Notes: a model not told the origin generated them from the letters alone. Shown: positions 37,786 to 46,662, counted from the first letter of the stretch. The stretch is 64,000 bases of DNA from Saprospiraceae bacterium (GCA_022448955.1 JAKVCU010000001.1:57243-121242), one strand, 5' to 3'. Program-made: numbers and translations.

Positions 37786-37866
37786 GCAATCCAAAAAAGT
37801 GTAATGTTTGATAAGAAAACTTAAAACTTTCAATCACTAACAATTACACGAATAACCAAAAGACCA

Positions 37867-38242
37867 GGGGACGTAATGGAATCGACAGGAAAGAATGTCT
37901 TTTGAGTAAGCATGTCGGAGCATCCTAGTTTACTCCGTTATCAAATAGCTTGGAACACTTTTTTATATGGCAACAGACAGTTCGCCATGGCAGCATAAGA
38001 CTAGGTCTTATAATGCCTTTGTGCCATACGCTTGACGCCTAATACACAGCGTGTCGCATATCAACCAACCCTTAGGCTAGTCGGTGGGGATGCCTCGACC
38101 AATCGGCGAAATTCAGAGGATAAGGAATGATCTGGGAGGGTTTCCAATCCTTTCTCATTCTCGAAAATCTAACTGGAAACTAAGCATGTAGAAAGCTCCT
38201 TAGTGCTTTCTCTGGACGCGAGTTCGACTCTCGCCGTCTCCA
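37867..38242 (+). ncRNA. ssrA: transfer-messenger RNA (tmRNA)
   Basis: One-piece tmRNA that rescues stalled ribosomes by trans-translation. The 5' end GGGGACG (37867-37873) pairs with CGTCTCC (38235-38241) as the acceptor stem, including one G-U pair. GGAATCGACAGG after the 5' strand and GCGAGTTCGACTCTCGC near the 3' end (T arm) are diagnostic. The tag frame is GGC AAC AGA CAG TTC GCC ATG GCA GCA TAA at 37969-37998, encoding GNRQFAMAA. The glycine resume codon and the A-hydrophobic-A-A ending fit Bacteroidota tags. The 3' CCA is not encoded (CAG follows the A at 38242). Confidence 0.95.
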
Positions 38243-38258
38243 CAGAATTAAAAGTAAG

Positions 38259-38292
38259 AACCTTGTAAATGATTGATTTGCAAGGTTTTTTA
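38259..38292 (+). terminator. intrinsic terminator of ssrA
   Basis: AACCTTGTAAAT (38259-38270) pairs with ATTTGCAAGGTT (38276-38287), one G-U pair, loop GATTG, followed by a run of T. It starts 17 bases after the tmRNA 3' end. Confidence 0.88.
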
Positions 38293-38406
38293 CATTTAAA
38301 TAAATACTATATTGATATTTTATGACAGTACATCCAATGTGTAACAAAAAAACATCCCACCCAAATGGATGACACTCAAGATGATGGTAATAGATAAATT
38401 ACCAAT

Positions 38407-38562
38407 TTATTCTTCTTTGGTAAAATCATTTATAAGTTTGATCGTTGCACTCACTTTTTTTAAAGTTTCAGAATTTTTCAATTTGACTTTTTTAATTTCT
38501 ACTATCACATTTTCCTCTTTTCGCTCAGCGAGTAGTCGTTCCAACTTTTTCAAATAACTCAT
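38407..38562 (-). CDS. small charged hypothetical protein
   Basis: A 51-codon frame, MSYLKKLERLLAERKEEN to LINDFTKEE, rich in lysine and glutamate, predicted to be helical then extended (VIVEIKKVKLKNSETLKKV). An in-frame ATG at 38574 would add MFLD. The composition is protein-like, while the plus-strand frame over the same bases (38369-38557) is hydrophobic and phenylalanine-rich, typical of an antisense shadow. I do not recognise a family. It stands alone downstream of ssrA. Confidence 0.45.
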   Translation of the reverse strand: MSYLKKLERLLAERKEENVIVEIKKVKLKNSETLKKVSATIKLINDFTKEE

Positions 38563-38574
38563 GTCCAAGAACAT

Positions 38575-39343
38575 TGCACTAATCATGTGGGCGACATGAA
38601 AGATGGATTATGTAAATGCTATTTATATTATTGAAAAGGATAGGGGTTGAAAAAAACTAGATAGCAACCTTTAATCATTTCCTATTTTCGCTCCGAAAAA
38701 AGGTTTTTAACTTGTCCTTGTTGGTTAGAATCTATTGTGCATTACACTCAATTAAGGAAAGTAAATATAAGTTATTTGTAATAACTAAAAACAGTAAGTA
38801 GTTTGCTCGAAACCTTGCCTGTCGGCAGGCTGGAATTGGTACAATAAAATTCAGCCATATCTAGACAGGTCTTTTCGTTCATTCAAAAATCATGCGTAAC
38901 TTTCCTATCGTCAGTTACTTACTGTTTTTGAGCTGACGCCCTGCCTGCCGGCTGGCAGGAATTTATTATACAAGCAATTTTGACTAGTCGCCTAAACCAT
39001 TAAGTTTAGTAACTTACTGTTTACTGTAATTTTTGTAAATTAGTATTTAATATACTATTGTAAAGACAGAGGGGGCCATCATAGTTTATTAAAACCGCTG
39101 CCATGGTAAATAAACTGGCCTCCTCAGCTTTGTTTCTTTATAGGGTATTAATATCCGTCACAGTAATACCTAATATGATGTCAATGATTAAACCTACTGT
39201 CATGTCTATTGTTTTTAAAAGTGAATTAGTAATAGCAAACATAGACAAGTAGCATAGATTATCTTAGGCAAAAGGTATATAGGTGTTTGATACCTTAGAG
39301 AAAAAGTCAATAGTTGTAATTGTTTGATTTACAGCTTATTGTT
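38575..39343. other. gene-free region downstream of ssrA
   Basis: About 770 bp without a credible gene. It contains one copy of a dispersed repeat (38805-38990), and an outer inverted pair: AAAAACAGTAAGTA at 38787-38800 against TACTTACTGTTTTT at 38916-38929. Near 39008-39022 the same motif recurs as AGTAACTTACTGTTT. The stretch from 39050 to 39343 holds no recognisable signal. Confidence 0.5.
38805..38990. repeat. dispersed intergenic repeat, copy 1
   Basis: Shares three exact blocks in the same order with 47228-47390: 15 bases (38843-38857 against 47265-47279), 34 bases (38883-38916 against 47303-47336) and 25 bases (38963-38987 against 47362-47386). Between the blocks the sequence differs, including different small palindromes: here GCCTGTCGGCAGGC (38817-38830) and GCCTGCCGGCTGGCAGG (38942-38958). 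Confidence 0.75.
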
Positions 39344-40747
39344 ATGAGTAGTCTAATAGATTTTATCCGAAAAGCTCCCATTACTACTTTGATTGGTGCC
39401 GATCAAAAATCAAAAGACTTGTTCCATTTAATTCAATCAGAGAAGGTATTGACTAAGGAAGAAGTAGCCAAAGCCTTCTATGAGAAGACGATGTCTAGGT
39501 CAATGGTATATGAGTTATTAGGTAAGTTAGAGTCGGATGTGGTGAATTCGATTATTCAGGAAAATCCTAGTACTATTCCTTTACGAGCAAATTACAGATA
39601 TGTTCACCGCATGGAGTGTGCCGTAAAGTTATTAGACCGCCAAGGCGATAATGAACTAGCCGTATATCTGGCAGAAAAAGTCCTCAAGAAATCTATCCTC
39701 TACGAATTTACAGATTTAACTTTAAGTCTAGCAGAAACCTGCCGTTATTATTTTGCCATTACAGGGCATCGAAAGAAATTTGAGTATTACCTAGAGCTCT
39801 GCACCGATACGGCAAAAGTCATGAATTTGGAAAAGAAAGCAGAAGGATTACATGATCAGTTAGTGTTTGCCATTTCTCAAAAGAAATCCAATTACGATCA
39901 AGAAGAGCGGCTTGCTCAGGAGATATATGATGAGTTGACGCCAGCTATAGAAAAGAGCAATCGTATCATGGTCATATGGGGCGTAGTAGGTGTGATTCTG
40001 TATTCCATTAAAAATGATCATCAAGAAGGATCAAAAATCTGCAAGCAAGTCTTAAATCACTTATTACCACAATCAGATACCGTTTATTTATCCTGGATAT
40101 TTACCTTTCTATTTCACTTGGTGCCAAGCCAGTTAAAATCTGATAAAGCTAAGGATGCCCTGCAATACATTCAAGAGATAGAAAAGAACAGTCAGCTGCA
40201 GCGCTATAATAAGATTGTACTGCAGCAATATAAGTTTATAGTAGCGATGCATGCTCAGCAATTGGATTTGTCTGCAGACAGCATACAAGCTCTCCAGAAA
40301 ATGCGCTTGAATGAATTACAGAAAGAAATCTTTGAGGTTCATCAATCATATCAGCTATTATTAGAAGGTAAGCCGTTACGCCTAGCACGCTTCCTCAATC
40401 AAGTCCCAACCTACAGCAAGGATAAGGAGGGCATGAATATCAACATCATTATTATACAACTGCTGTATCTGATCCGAGAGGGCAAGCTTTATGCTTTTTG
40501 TGATCGATCGCCAGGCATTCAGAGATACCTCCATCGCTACCTCAAGAGTTCACCTAACAAAAGAAGCACCTTTTTTATTCAATCGCTTTTAGAACTAGAA
40601 ACCAGCGGTTTCGATCGCAAGAAAATCGATAGGATAAAGTCCATCAAGAAACTGGAAAAATACCCTTATCAGGAAAGCCCACAAGATTTTGATATAGAAA
40701 TTGTACCTTATGAAATATTATGGCAGGAGGCAATGGCGTGGCTATAG
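39344..40747 (+). CDS. helical-repeat protein of unknown function
   Basis: A 467-residue, mostly alpha-helical soluble protein. ATG 39344 (MSSLIDFIRKAPITTLIGAD) is chosen over a TTG 24 bases upstream. Residues 1-60 resemble a short DNA-binding-like or adaptor domain (LTKEEVAKAFYEKTMSRSMVYELLGKLES). The rest looks like TPR-type helices (CAVKLLDRQGDNELAVYLAEK, AETCRYYFAITGHRKKFEYYL, QEIEKNSQLQRYNKIVLQQY). No enzymatic motif is visible and I do not recognise a named family; lineage-specific paralogues would not surprise me. It is flanked by about 1.1 kb and 0.8 kb of non-coding or decayed DNA. Confidence 0.7.
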   Translation: MSSLIDFIRKAPITTLIGADQKSKDLFHLIQSEKVLTKEEVAKAFYEKTMSRSMVYELLGKLESDVVNSIIQENPSTIPLRANYRYVHRMECAVKLLDRQGDNELAVYLAEKVLKKSILYEFTDLTLSLAETCRYYFAITGHRKKFEYYLELCTDTAKVMNLEKKAEGLHDQLVFAISQKKSNYDQEERLAQEIYDELTPAIEKSNRIMVIWGVVGVILYSIKNDHQEGSKICKQVLNHLLPQSDTVYLSWIFTFLFHLVPSQLKSDKAKDALQYIQEIEKNSQLQRYNKIVLQQYKFIVAMHAQQLDLSADSIQALQKMRLNELQKEIFEVHQSYQLLLEGKPLRLARFLNQVPTYSKDKEGMNINIIIIQLLYLIREGKLYAFCDRSPGIQRYLHRYLKSSPNKRSTFFIQSLLELETSGFDRKKIDRIKSIKKLEKYPYQESPQDFDIEIVPYEILWQEAMAWL

Positions 40748-40819
40748 ATCATGTTGGCGCCTAGCCTTCTTAGAAATATCATTGAGTATAGCCTTTGGCA
40801 TCTGCATTTTTAATAGCCC

Positions 40820-41322
40820 TCATTTGATCATTTGAAGTTCCTCTAGGAAGATCATTATTTTATCAGGATCAGAATGAAAGACTATAGAAGTCAAGCCAGA
40901 ACGAGCAATTCCAAAGTTACAGCCATTCGGAAAATTGAGACCTAAATCTTCATATTTGCTGGAACGATTATCGAGATTATTTTCCAGAGCACAGGAATAT
41001 TGGGTATGTTTCCATTCCCTAGCTAAAGATTGCCATTCTCCTTTTCTTGATTCGTTGCATAATCAAAGAGCCTGACTCCCTGATAATCCAAACTAGTTTC
41101 CTTGTCTCTTTTGTGTGATGAGGTCAATAAGTGCGACCTTTACAATTGGTATGCTCCCTAAGACTTTTCCATGAGGATAATAATAGATAGCATGCTCCAG
41201 AACTTAAATTACTTCATTTTGAGCCATTCCAAAATATTTGGATAAGCACTGGTCGTTTTGCTTAAAGATGCAAAATATGATGTAATTGTATACCACGTAT
41301 CTGATTTGTTATCATACCAATC
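40820..41322 (-). pseudogene. multiply frameshifted gene remnant
   Basis: Four consecutive protein-like segments in different minus-strand frames abut in order: DWYDNKSDTWYTITSYFASL... (41209-41322), VLEHAIYYYPHGKVLGSIPI... (41093-41203), SLDYQGVRLFDYATNQEKEN (about 41032-41094), and EWQSLAREWKHTQYSCALEN... ending LEELQMIK at the stop 40820-40822. Each of the first three ends in a stop shortly after the next begins. Together they would encode about 165 residues. No frame is open throughout, so the gene is dead. Parent family not recognised. Confidence 0.65.
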
Positions 41323-41588
41323 TTACTGAAAAGATATAATTATAATTTACTTAAATGTATGCTATTTGGCAACTAAAATCTATTAGTCCTATAGCTAAAG
41401 ATGTGATATAATGCATTGATCCTTTGGTATAAAGAGGAATTTTAAGACTTACAAAGCAATCATTTGCGGGGCTTTTTATGTTTTGAAATTAGGACGTCTT
41501 TTTTTGCCAAGCATTCCCTATATTAGGACCTGCCTAATGGATCGGGAATATTTCTCTATCTAAATCTTTTTTACTGAAAAATCGACTT
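41323..41588. other. gene-free upstream region of the CocE-like gene
   Basis: AT-rich spacer between the pseudogene and the hydrolase. A weak AAAGC/GCTTTTT arrangement lies near 41452-41478. No consensus promoter or repeat seen. Confidence 0.35.
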
Positions 41589-43460
41589 ATGAAACATCTT
41601 AAAATGTTGGGTTGTTTGACCTTGCTTTTGGGTTCATTTCTGCAGGCGCAGAATGATGCCCTTGTTCAATTGGAAGATATCGCCATTATTGATCAAAAAG
41701 TAATGATGCCTATGCGAGATGGTATTCGTCTTGCCACTGATATTTACAGACCAAAAACGGATAAGCCAGTACCTGTTATTTTTTCCCGAACACCTTATAA
41801 CTTCAACTCATGGGGAGATGGTGAGCGTAGAACAAGGACTGCACAACGTGCTCTAGCTGCTGTCAAAAGAGGCTATGCTTATGTAGTACAGAATGAACGC
41901 GGACGATACTACTCTGAAGGAGAGTGGGACATTCTAGGGGTTCCTCTTACCGATGGCTATGATGCCTTCTCATGGATGAAAGAACAAGATTGGTGTAATG
42001 GTAAAATAGGAACCTATGGCTGCTCTTCTACTGCGGAGTGGCAGATGGCCGTTGCTGCCTTGGATCATCCTTCACACGCAGCTATGGTACCTCAGGGCTA
42101 TGGAGCGGGTGTTGGACGAGTGGGAGATATCAATGAACAGGGTAATTGGTATAGAGGAGGAGCAGAGCAAATGTTGTTCTTCTCTTGGTTGTATGGCGTA
42201 GAGCATGATAAATTTAAACCTCGTATTCCGGCTGGAGCTACACAAGAAGATCTGATTCGTATATCTCGATTCTATGATTTGGCACCAGAAAATCCAAGAG
42301 TAGATATGTCTGAAGCTTTGCAGCATTTACCAATACAAGATATCCTTCAAAATATAGGTGGTAAGCGAGAAATTTTTGATAAGATGATTATTAGAAAGCC
42401 AGAAGATCCTGCATGGTATAAAGGAGGATTGTATCACGATAATATGGATTTTGGTGTACCTAGCTTCTGGTTTGCTTCTTGGTATGATGTTTCCATTACG
42501 CCAAATATAGCTTTATTTAACCATGTTCGTGCGAATGCTTCTGATCCTGAGGTGCGAGATAATCAGTACATGGTCATCGCTCCTACCTTGCATTGTCGGT
42601 TTACTAGAGCAACTGAAAATACCATTGTAGGCGAACGTAGTGTTGGTGATGCACGCCTGAATTACGATGAGCAGATCTATGCATGGTTCGATATGTGGCT
42701 GAAAGGTAAAGAAAATGATTTTAAAGAGAATACGGCAAGGGTGCAATATTATACCATGGGAAGTAATAGATGGCAACAAGCAGAGACCTGGCCACCAGAA
42801 AATACAGAATTGGTTTCTTATTATCTAAATAGTGATGGTTCGGCGAATAGCCTTTATGGTGATGGAAAACTATCGACTACTATGGCTGAAAAAGATCATC
42901 CGGATAGCTTCACCTATGATCCAATGAATCCAGTGCCTTCTTATGGTGGTAATGTTTGTTGTACGGGCAATGCTATTAAAGGTGGATCATTCGATCAGCA
43001 ACACATGGAAACCCGTAATGATATATTGGTATATACCACAGATGTACTGGAAGAGGGCGTAGAAGTTTCTGGCTTTATTGAGTCTACACTATATGTTTCA
43101 TCAGATGCTAAGGATACAGATTTCACGATTAAGTTGATCGATGTGTATCCAGATGGCTCCGCTTACAACTTAGACGAAACGATCCAACGTGTACGCTATC
43201 GTGAAGGATATGATAAGGAGGTGTTTATGGAAGATGGTAAAATCTATGAGTTGAATTTAACCCCTATGGCTACTTCCAATTATTTCAAAAAAGGCCATCG
43301 TATAAGAATTGAGATATCCAGTTCTAATTTTCCTCGTTTTGCAAGAAATCTGAATACAGGAGGCAATAACTATGATGAATCAAAGTCTGTAATTGCTCGT
43401 AACAAGGTGCATCATTCATCTACTTATCCCTCTGTTATTAAATTGCCAATTGCGAAGTAA
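41589..43460 (+). CDS. secreted CocE/NonD-family hydrolase (X-Pro dipeptidyl-peptidase type)
   Basis: A 623-residue alpha/beta hydrolase with a signal peptide (about residues 1-20, cleavage after LQAQ). The N-terminal part has [16 protein letters not shown] and [10 protein letters not shown], the family start, and [12 protein letters not shown]. The nucleophile serine lies in [17 protein letters not shown]. The C-terminal jelly-roll domain (about 430-620) starts near [15 protein letters not shown] and contains [15 protein letters not shown]. Members cleave acyl-ester, amide or X-Pro peptide bonds, and specificity cannot be read here. The protein is probably periplasmic. Confidence 0.85.
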   Translation: MKHLKMLGCLTLLLGSFLQAQNDALVQLEDIAIIDQKVMMPMRDGIRLATDIYRPKTDKPVPVIFSRTPYNFNSWGDGERRTRTAQRALAAVKRGYAYVVQNERGRYYSEGEWDILGVPLTDGYDAFSWMKEQDWCNGKIGTYGCSSTAEWQMAVAALDHPSHAAMVPQGYGAGVGRVGDINEQGNWYRGGAEQMLFFSWLYGVEHDKFKPRIPAGATQEDLIRISRFYDLAPENPRVDMSEALQHLPIQDILQNIGGKREIFDKMIIRKPEDPAWYKGGLYHDNMDFGVPSFWFASWYDVSITPNIALFNHVRANASDPEVRDNQYMVIAPTLHCRFTRATENTIVGERSVGDARLNYDEQIYAWFDMWLKGKENDFKENTARVQYYTMGSNRWQQAETWPPENTELVSYYLNSDGSANSLYGDGKLSTTMAEKDHPDSFTYDPMNPVPSYGGNVCCTGNAIKGGSFDQQHMETRNDILVYTTDVLEEGVEVSGFIESTLYVSSDAKDTDFTIKLIDVYPDGSAYNLDETIQRVRYREGYDKEVFMEDGKIYELNLTPMATSNYFKKGHRIRIEISSSNFPRFARNLNTGGNNYDESKSVIARNKVHHSSTYPSVIKLPIAK

Positions 43461-43470
43461 TGTACCAAAG

Positions 43471-43511
43471 AGCTAAGCATGCAGTATAAAATCAAAACTG
43501 CATGTTTAGCT
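43471..43511 (+). terminator. terminator after the CocE-like gene
   Basis: AGCTAAGCATGCAGT (43471-43485) pairs with ACTGCATGTTTAGCT (43497-43511), 15 bp with one G-U pair and an 11-base A-rich loop. It lies 10 bases after the stop. A T-rich stretch follows after ATATGC. Confidence 0.6.
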
Positions 43512-43644
43512 ATATGCTTTCTTTTATTAGTTCATACTTGACAATACTGGATGCTGAGTATATCATATCGCACCATCTTTTCTCTTTGTCGAAAAATCTT
43601 GCCCTTTTAACCTCATTTCCTGCATTATACAACAAAAACAAAGC

Positions 43645-43863
43645 ATGGAAGATAAAAGATATCTCACATCAGGTATTGGTTTAGGCGTAGTATCAGGGGC
43701 TTTATTAGGTGTCCTTATCGGTATTTTGAGTGAGAATCTTAGTTTTTGGATGGGAATGGGAATATCTATGGGTATATCCATTGGACTTGCTTTTGGTGCA
43801 GCTTTCCAGTACCAATATGATCAAAAAATGAGAAAAAAGAACTTCAATAGAATAAATAATTGA
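43645..43863 (+). CDS. small glycine-rich two-helix membrane protein (first of a pair)
   Basis: A 72-residue protein with two glycine-rich helices (SGIGLGVVSGALLGVLIGIL at about residues 9-28 and FWMGMGISMGISIGLAFGAA at about 34-53), then a basic, aromatic tail (YQYDQKMRKKNFNRINN). Glycine spacing suggests tight helix packing or oligomers. It is followed 20 bp later by a related small gene sharing the layout and the same terminator. Function unknown; lantibiotic-immunity or pore-like proteins share this look, but nothing else supports that. Confidence 0.6.
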   Translation: MEDKRYLTSGIGLGVVSGALLGVLIGILSENLSFWMGMGISMGISIGLAFGAAFQYQYDQKMRKKNFNRINN

Positions 43864-43883
43864 AACACTCAAAAAACTAGAAA

Positions 43884-44084
43884 ATGAAAAGCAAAAAGTA
43901 TATATCTCGCGGTATGGCAATTGGGGTAAATGTAGGTCTGTTTTTAGGCCTAATTATTAAGATTTACACTAATGATTATACTGCTACTCCTCTAACGGGC
44001 ATTTTAATGGCTGTTGGTATAGGCATCGGTGCACATATCGGTGCAGATATCCAGATCAAAAAAGATGCAGCATTGAACAAATAA
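43884..44084 (+). CDS. small glycine-rich two-helix membrane protein (second of a pair)
   Basis: A 66-residue paralogue of the preceding gene: KKYISRGMAIGVNVGLFLGL parallels DKRYLTSGIGLGVVSGALLG, and GILMAVGIGIGAHIGADIQI parallels the second helix. The charged tail is shorter (KKDAALNK). The pair probably arose by tandem duplication and forms one transcript ended by the strong hairpin downstream. Function unknown. Confidence 0.6.
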   Translation: MKSKKYISRGMAIGVNVGLFLGLIIKIYTNDYTATPLTGILMAVGIGIGAHIGADIQIKKDAALNK

Positions 44085-44109
44085 TCGAAACTAATTCACC
44101 ATTATTCCG

Positions 44110-44152
44110 AATAGAATAGCATTTGCTGAAAAGCAAATGCTATTCTATTTTA
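44110..44152 (+). terminator. strong hairpin terminator after the small membrane-protein pair
   Basis: AATAGAATAGCATTTGCT (44110-44127) pairs perfectly with 44132-44149 over 18 bp, with a GAAA tetraloop of the GNRA type, then TT. A long A/T stretch follows. Confidence 0.75.
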
Positions 44153-44254
44153 AAAACGCACTTACAAACACAATTATATAAAAGTGGTTAATATCCATTA
44201 ATATGCTTAAAGCACCATGCACGAAATGTTGGAAGTTTTTTGAAAAAAGAGTAA

Positions 44255-44830
44255 ATGAAAAAGGTCGAGGAAATATATTTAAAAAATAAAAAAGAATGGA
44301 GAAATTGGCTTGAGTTGCATCATCTTGAAAAGGATGCAATATGGCTTATCTTCTATAAAAAAAATTCTCCAAACTTTAACCTAAGTTGGAGTGAATCTGT
44401 TGATGAATCACTCTGTTTTGGTTGGATTGATAGTACAAAAAAGAAAGTAGATAGCGAGCGGTTCAAACAATACTTTAGTAAACGAAAACCAAAAAGTAAT
44501 TGGTCAAAAGTGAATAAAAACAAAGCTAAAAAACTAATCGACCAAGGATTAATGAGAGAAGCGGGTTTTAAAAGTATTGAAATCGCAAAAGAAAATGGTT
44601 CTTGGACAGCCTTAGATTCGATCGAAAACCTAGAGATTCCAGAGGATTTAAAGCAAGGGCTTAGTGGTCAAAAAGATGCAATAGAATACTTCGAAAAGCT
44701 TTCAAAGTCAGCAAAAAAAATGCTATTATATTGGGTGTTGTCAGCTAAGAGAGAAAAAACTAGAAAAAGAAGAATTGTGGAAATTGTTGAAAATGCTAGT
44801 AAGCAAATGAAGCCTAAACCATTCAGATGA
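44255..44830 (+). CDS. YdeI/OmdA family protein
   Basis: A 191-residue protein of the YdeI/OmpD-associated family. The N-terminal domain reads EWRNWLELHHLEKDAIWLIFYKK, then SWSESVDESLCFGWIDSTKKKVD, then RKPKSNWSKVNKNKAKKL. The C-terminal OmdA helical region has FEKLSKSAKKMLLYWVLSAKREKTRKRRI. Family members have been linked to bacteriocin or peptide resistance in some genera, but biochemistry is missing. It is a single gene after a strong terminator. Confidence 0.85.
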   Translation: MKKVEEIYLKNKKEWRNWLELHHLEKDAIWLIFYKKNSPNFNLSWSESVDESLCFGWIDSTKKKVDSERFKQYFSKRKPKSNWSKVNKNKAKKLIDQGLMREAGFKSIEIAKENGSWTALDSIENLEIPEDLKQGLSGQKDAIEYFEKLSKSAKKMLLYWVLSAKREKTRKRRIVEIVENASKQMKPKPFR

Positions 44831-45399
44831 AAAAGTACTAAGCCTGCAATTGTATAATAACAACAGTGTCAAGTGGTAAAAATCAGCAATACTCATATAT
44901 ACCGCAAATCGATGATTTAGCTTACAAAAATGAAAAATAAAATATAAGCTTCTGGCAACGCCCTAAATAGCTCGGAGGTAATGTTAATGTGATCTTGTAA
45001 TTTTATAAAACTTATATTCAAAGTTGCAACAATCCTTTTTTTAACCTAAATTTATAATGTTCTTAATTCTAACCATAATTTCAGCACAACACTAAAATAC
45101 TGGTGAACGATTGGGATTCTTTGTTCATGGATAAAGAAATTTCCTATTTTTATAATCTTTCTGTCGATTGTTTAACATATCGCCGAATATAAAATAAAGC
45201 GTTCATATATGCCCAACGAATGCTTTCACCAGTTTAATATTGTAATCTCAGAACTTTTCTACAGCTCAACATTCCATTTTAACCCAAACACACTTCAAGT
45301 AGCTTTTTATTTGACATTTCTATGAATAACATTATGCAAAGTTTTTGCTTTATCAATCTATATTGATTGAGCTATTTTTGAATCATCAAGAAAGTGACT
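44831..45399. promoter_or_regulatory. AT-rich upstream region of the NOS gene with a -7 box
   Basis: A 569 bp gene-free region with no protein-like frame. TATTTTTG at 45373-45380 matches TAnnTTTG, 20 bases before the NOS ATG. A TTTG lies at 45344-45347, 25 bases further upstream, longer than the usual spacing. Nothing else stands out. Confidence 0.35.
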
Positions 45400-46518
45400 A
45401 TGAATTCGATTGGTGCACAGGTAGAAAGGATTTCTGTGGGTTTGAAAGAAAAGGCTAAATCCTTTTTAGGGCAAGTCTATGAAGAGAATAACTTGTTGGA
45501 AAAGCTTCCTGCAAGATGGAAAGTTGTTGAAAAAGAAATTGAAGAAACGGGTTCCTATATCCACACATTTCTAGAACTGGAATATGGTGCTAAATTGGCA
45601 TGGCGCAATTCTAATCGATGCATAGGTCGACTGTTTTGGAAAAGCCTGAAAGTCATTGATTGTAGGGATGTTGAGACTGAGAATGAAGCATTTGACTGCA
45701 TTTTGGATCATATCGATTATGCCACTAATGGTGGCAAAATTAGGAATACGGTTAGTATTTTTGCACCTCCTTCCTTATCCAACGAACCACTCAAAATTTG
45801 GAACCATCAATTGATTCGATATGCTGGATTTGAAACTTCAAAAGGCATTATTGGTGATCCTGCAAGCATTGAGCTAACGCATAAAATGAAATTGTTAGGT
45901 TGGAATCCTAAACCTGCGCCATGGACTATCTTGCCGATCGTGATCCAAAAGGGAGATAAAGCGCCTCAAATCTTTGAAATTCCCAAATATATGATCAAAG
46001 AGGTGCCTATGGAACATCCTGATCACCCTTGGTTCGCTGATCTTGGATTGCAATGGTATGCTGTTCCAATGATTGCAGATATGGAACTGCACATCGGAGG
46101 TATTAAATATCGCTTTGCTCCTTTTAATGGCTGGTATATGGGAACCGAAATCGGTGCTCGAAACTTCGCAGATGAGAACCGATTCAACATGTTGCCAGTG
46201 GTGGCCGAAAAAATGGGTCTCAACCGTCAAAGAGGTTCACTTTGGAAAGATCAAGCTTTACTTACTTTAAATGAAGCAGTCCTTTATTCCTTTCGGAAAA
46301 ATCGAGCTCGAATCGTAGATCATCACACAGCAGCAGAACAATTTCAAAAGTTTATTAATGATGAAAATGCAGTAAATAGATCAATTACTGGTGATTGGAA
46401 TTGGTTGATTCCACCTAGTTCGCCTGCATCTACCTTCATTTTTCATCGATCTTTTGATAATACCATAAAAGATCCTAACTTTTATTACCGAAAGAAAACT
46501 TGCCCTTTCCTCGGATAG
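45400..46518 (+). CDS. nos: bacterial nitric oxide synthase oxygenase
   Basis: Oxygenase-only nitric oxide synthase of 372 residues, the size of bacterial NOS. It oxidises arginine to citrulline and NO with haem and a pterin, drawing electrons from unlinked reductases. The haem-thiolate cysteine is C74 in AWRNSNRCIGR, and the arginine-binding glutamate is E250 in FNGWYMGTEIGARNFAD. APWTILPIVIQ, PDHPWFADLGLQWYAVPMI and the haem-facing tail ITGDWNWLIPPSSPAST are also present. ATG 45400 is used; an in-frame GTG lies 6 bases upstream. There is no reductase domain or partner gene beside it. Bacterial NOS is best known in Firmicutes and Deinococcus and is patchy elsewhere. Confidence 0.95.
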   Translation: MNSIGAQVERISVGLKEKAKSFLGQVYEENNLLEKLPARWKVVEKEIEETGSYIHTFLELEYGAKLAWRNSNRCIGRLFWKSLKVIDCRDVETENEAFDCILDHIDYATNGGKIRNTVSIFAPPSLSNEPLKIWNHQLIRYAGFETSKGIIGDPASIELTHKMKLLGWNPKPAPWTILPIVIQKGDKAPQIFEIPKYMIKEVPMEHPDHPWFADLGLQWYAVPMIADMELHIGGIKYRFAPFNGWYMGTEIGARNFADENRFNMLPVVAEKMGLNRQRGSLWKDQALLTLNEAVLYSFRKNRARIVDHHTAAEQFQKFINDENAVNRSITGDWNWLIPPSSPASTFIFHRSFDNTIKDPNFYYRKKTCPFLG

Positions 46519-46662
46519 TTATTCAACTGAAGTCTATTCCTAAAGTAGTAAGGCTAAAAAATGACTTGTACAATAAAGTTTTGCCTAGACAACTTCGTCA
46601 ATCTATGCTATAGTTAGTTATCATATATCATCAACTTAGGTTGGGCTATAGCTAAACAGAAA

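Noticed and set aside
37867-38242. Integration site at the tmRNA 3' end with an island downstream.
   Set aside because: I found no second copy of the tmRNA 3' end and no integrase gene in the window, so attachment sites are not annotated.
38369-38557. A 62-codon plus-strand ORF downstream of ssrA.
   Set aside because: Its phenylalanine- and serine-rich sequence is the antisense shadow of the lysine/glutamate-rich minus-strand frame listed as a small CDS.
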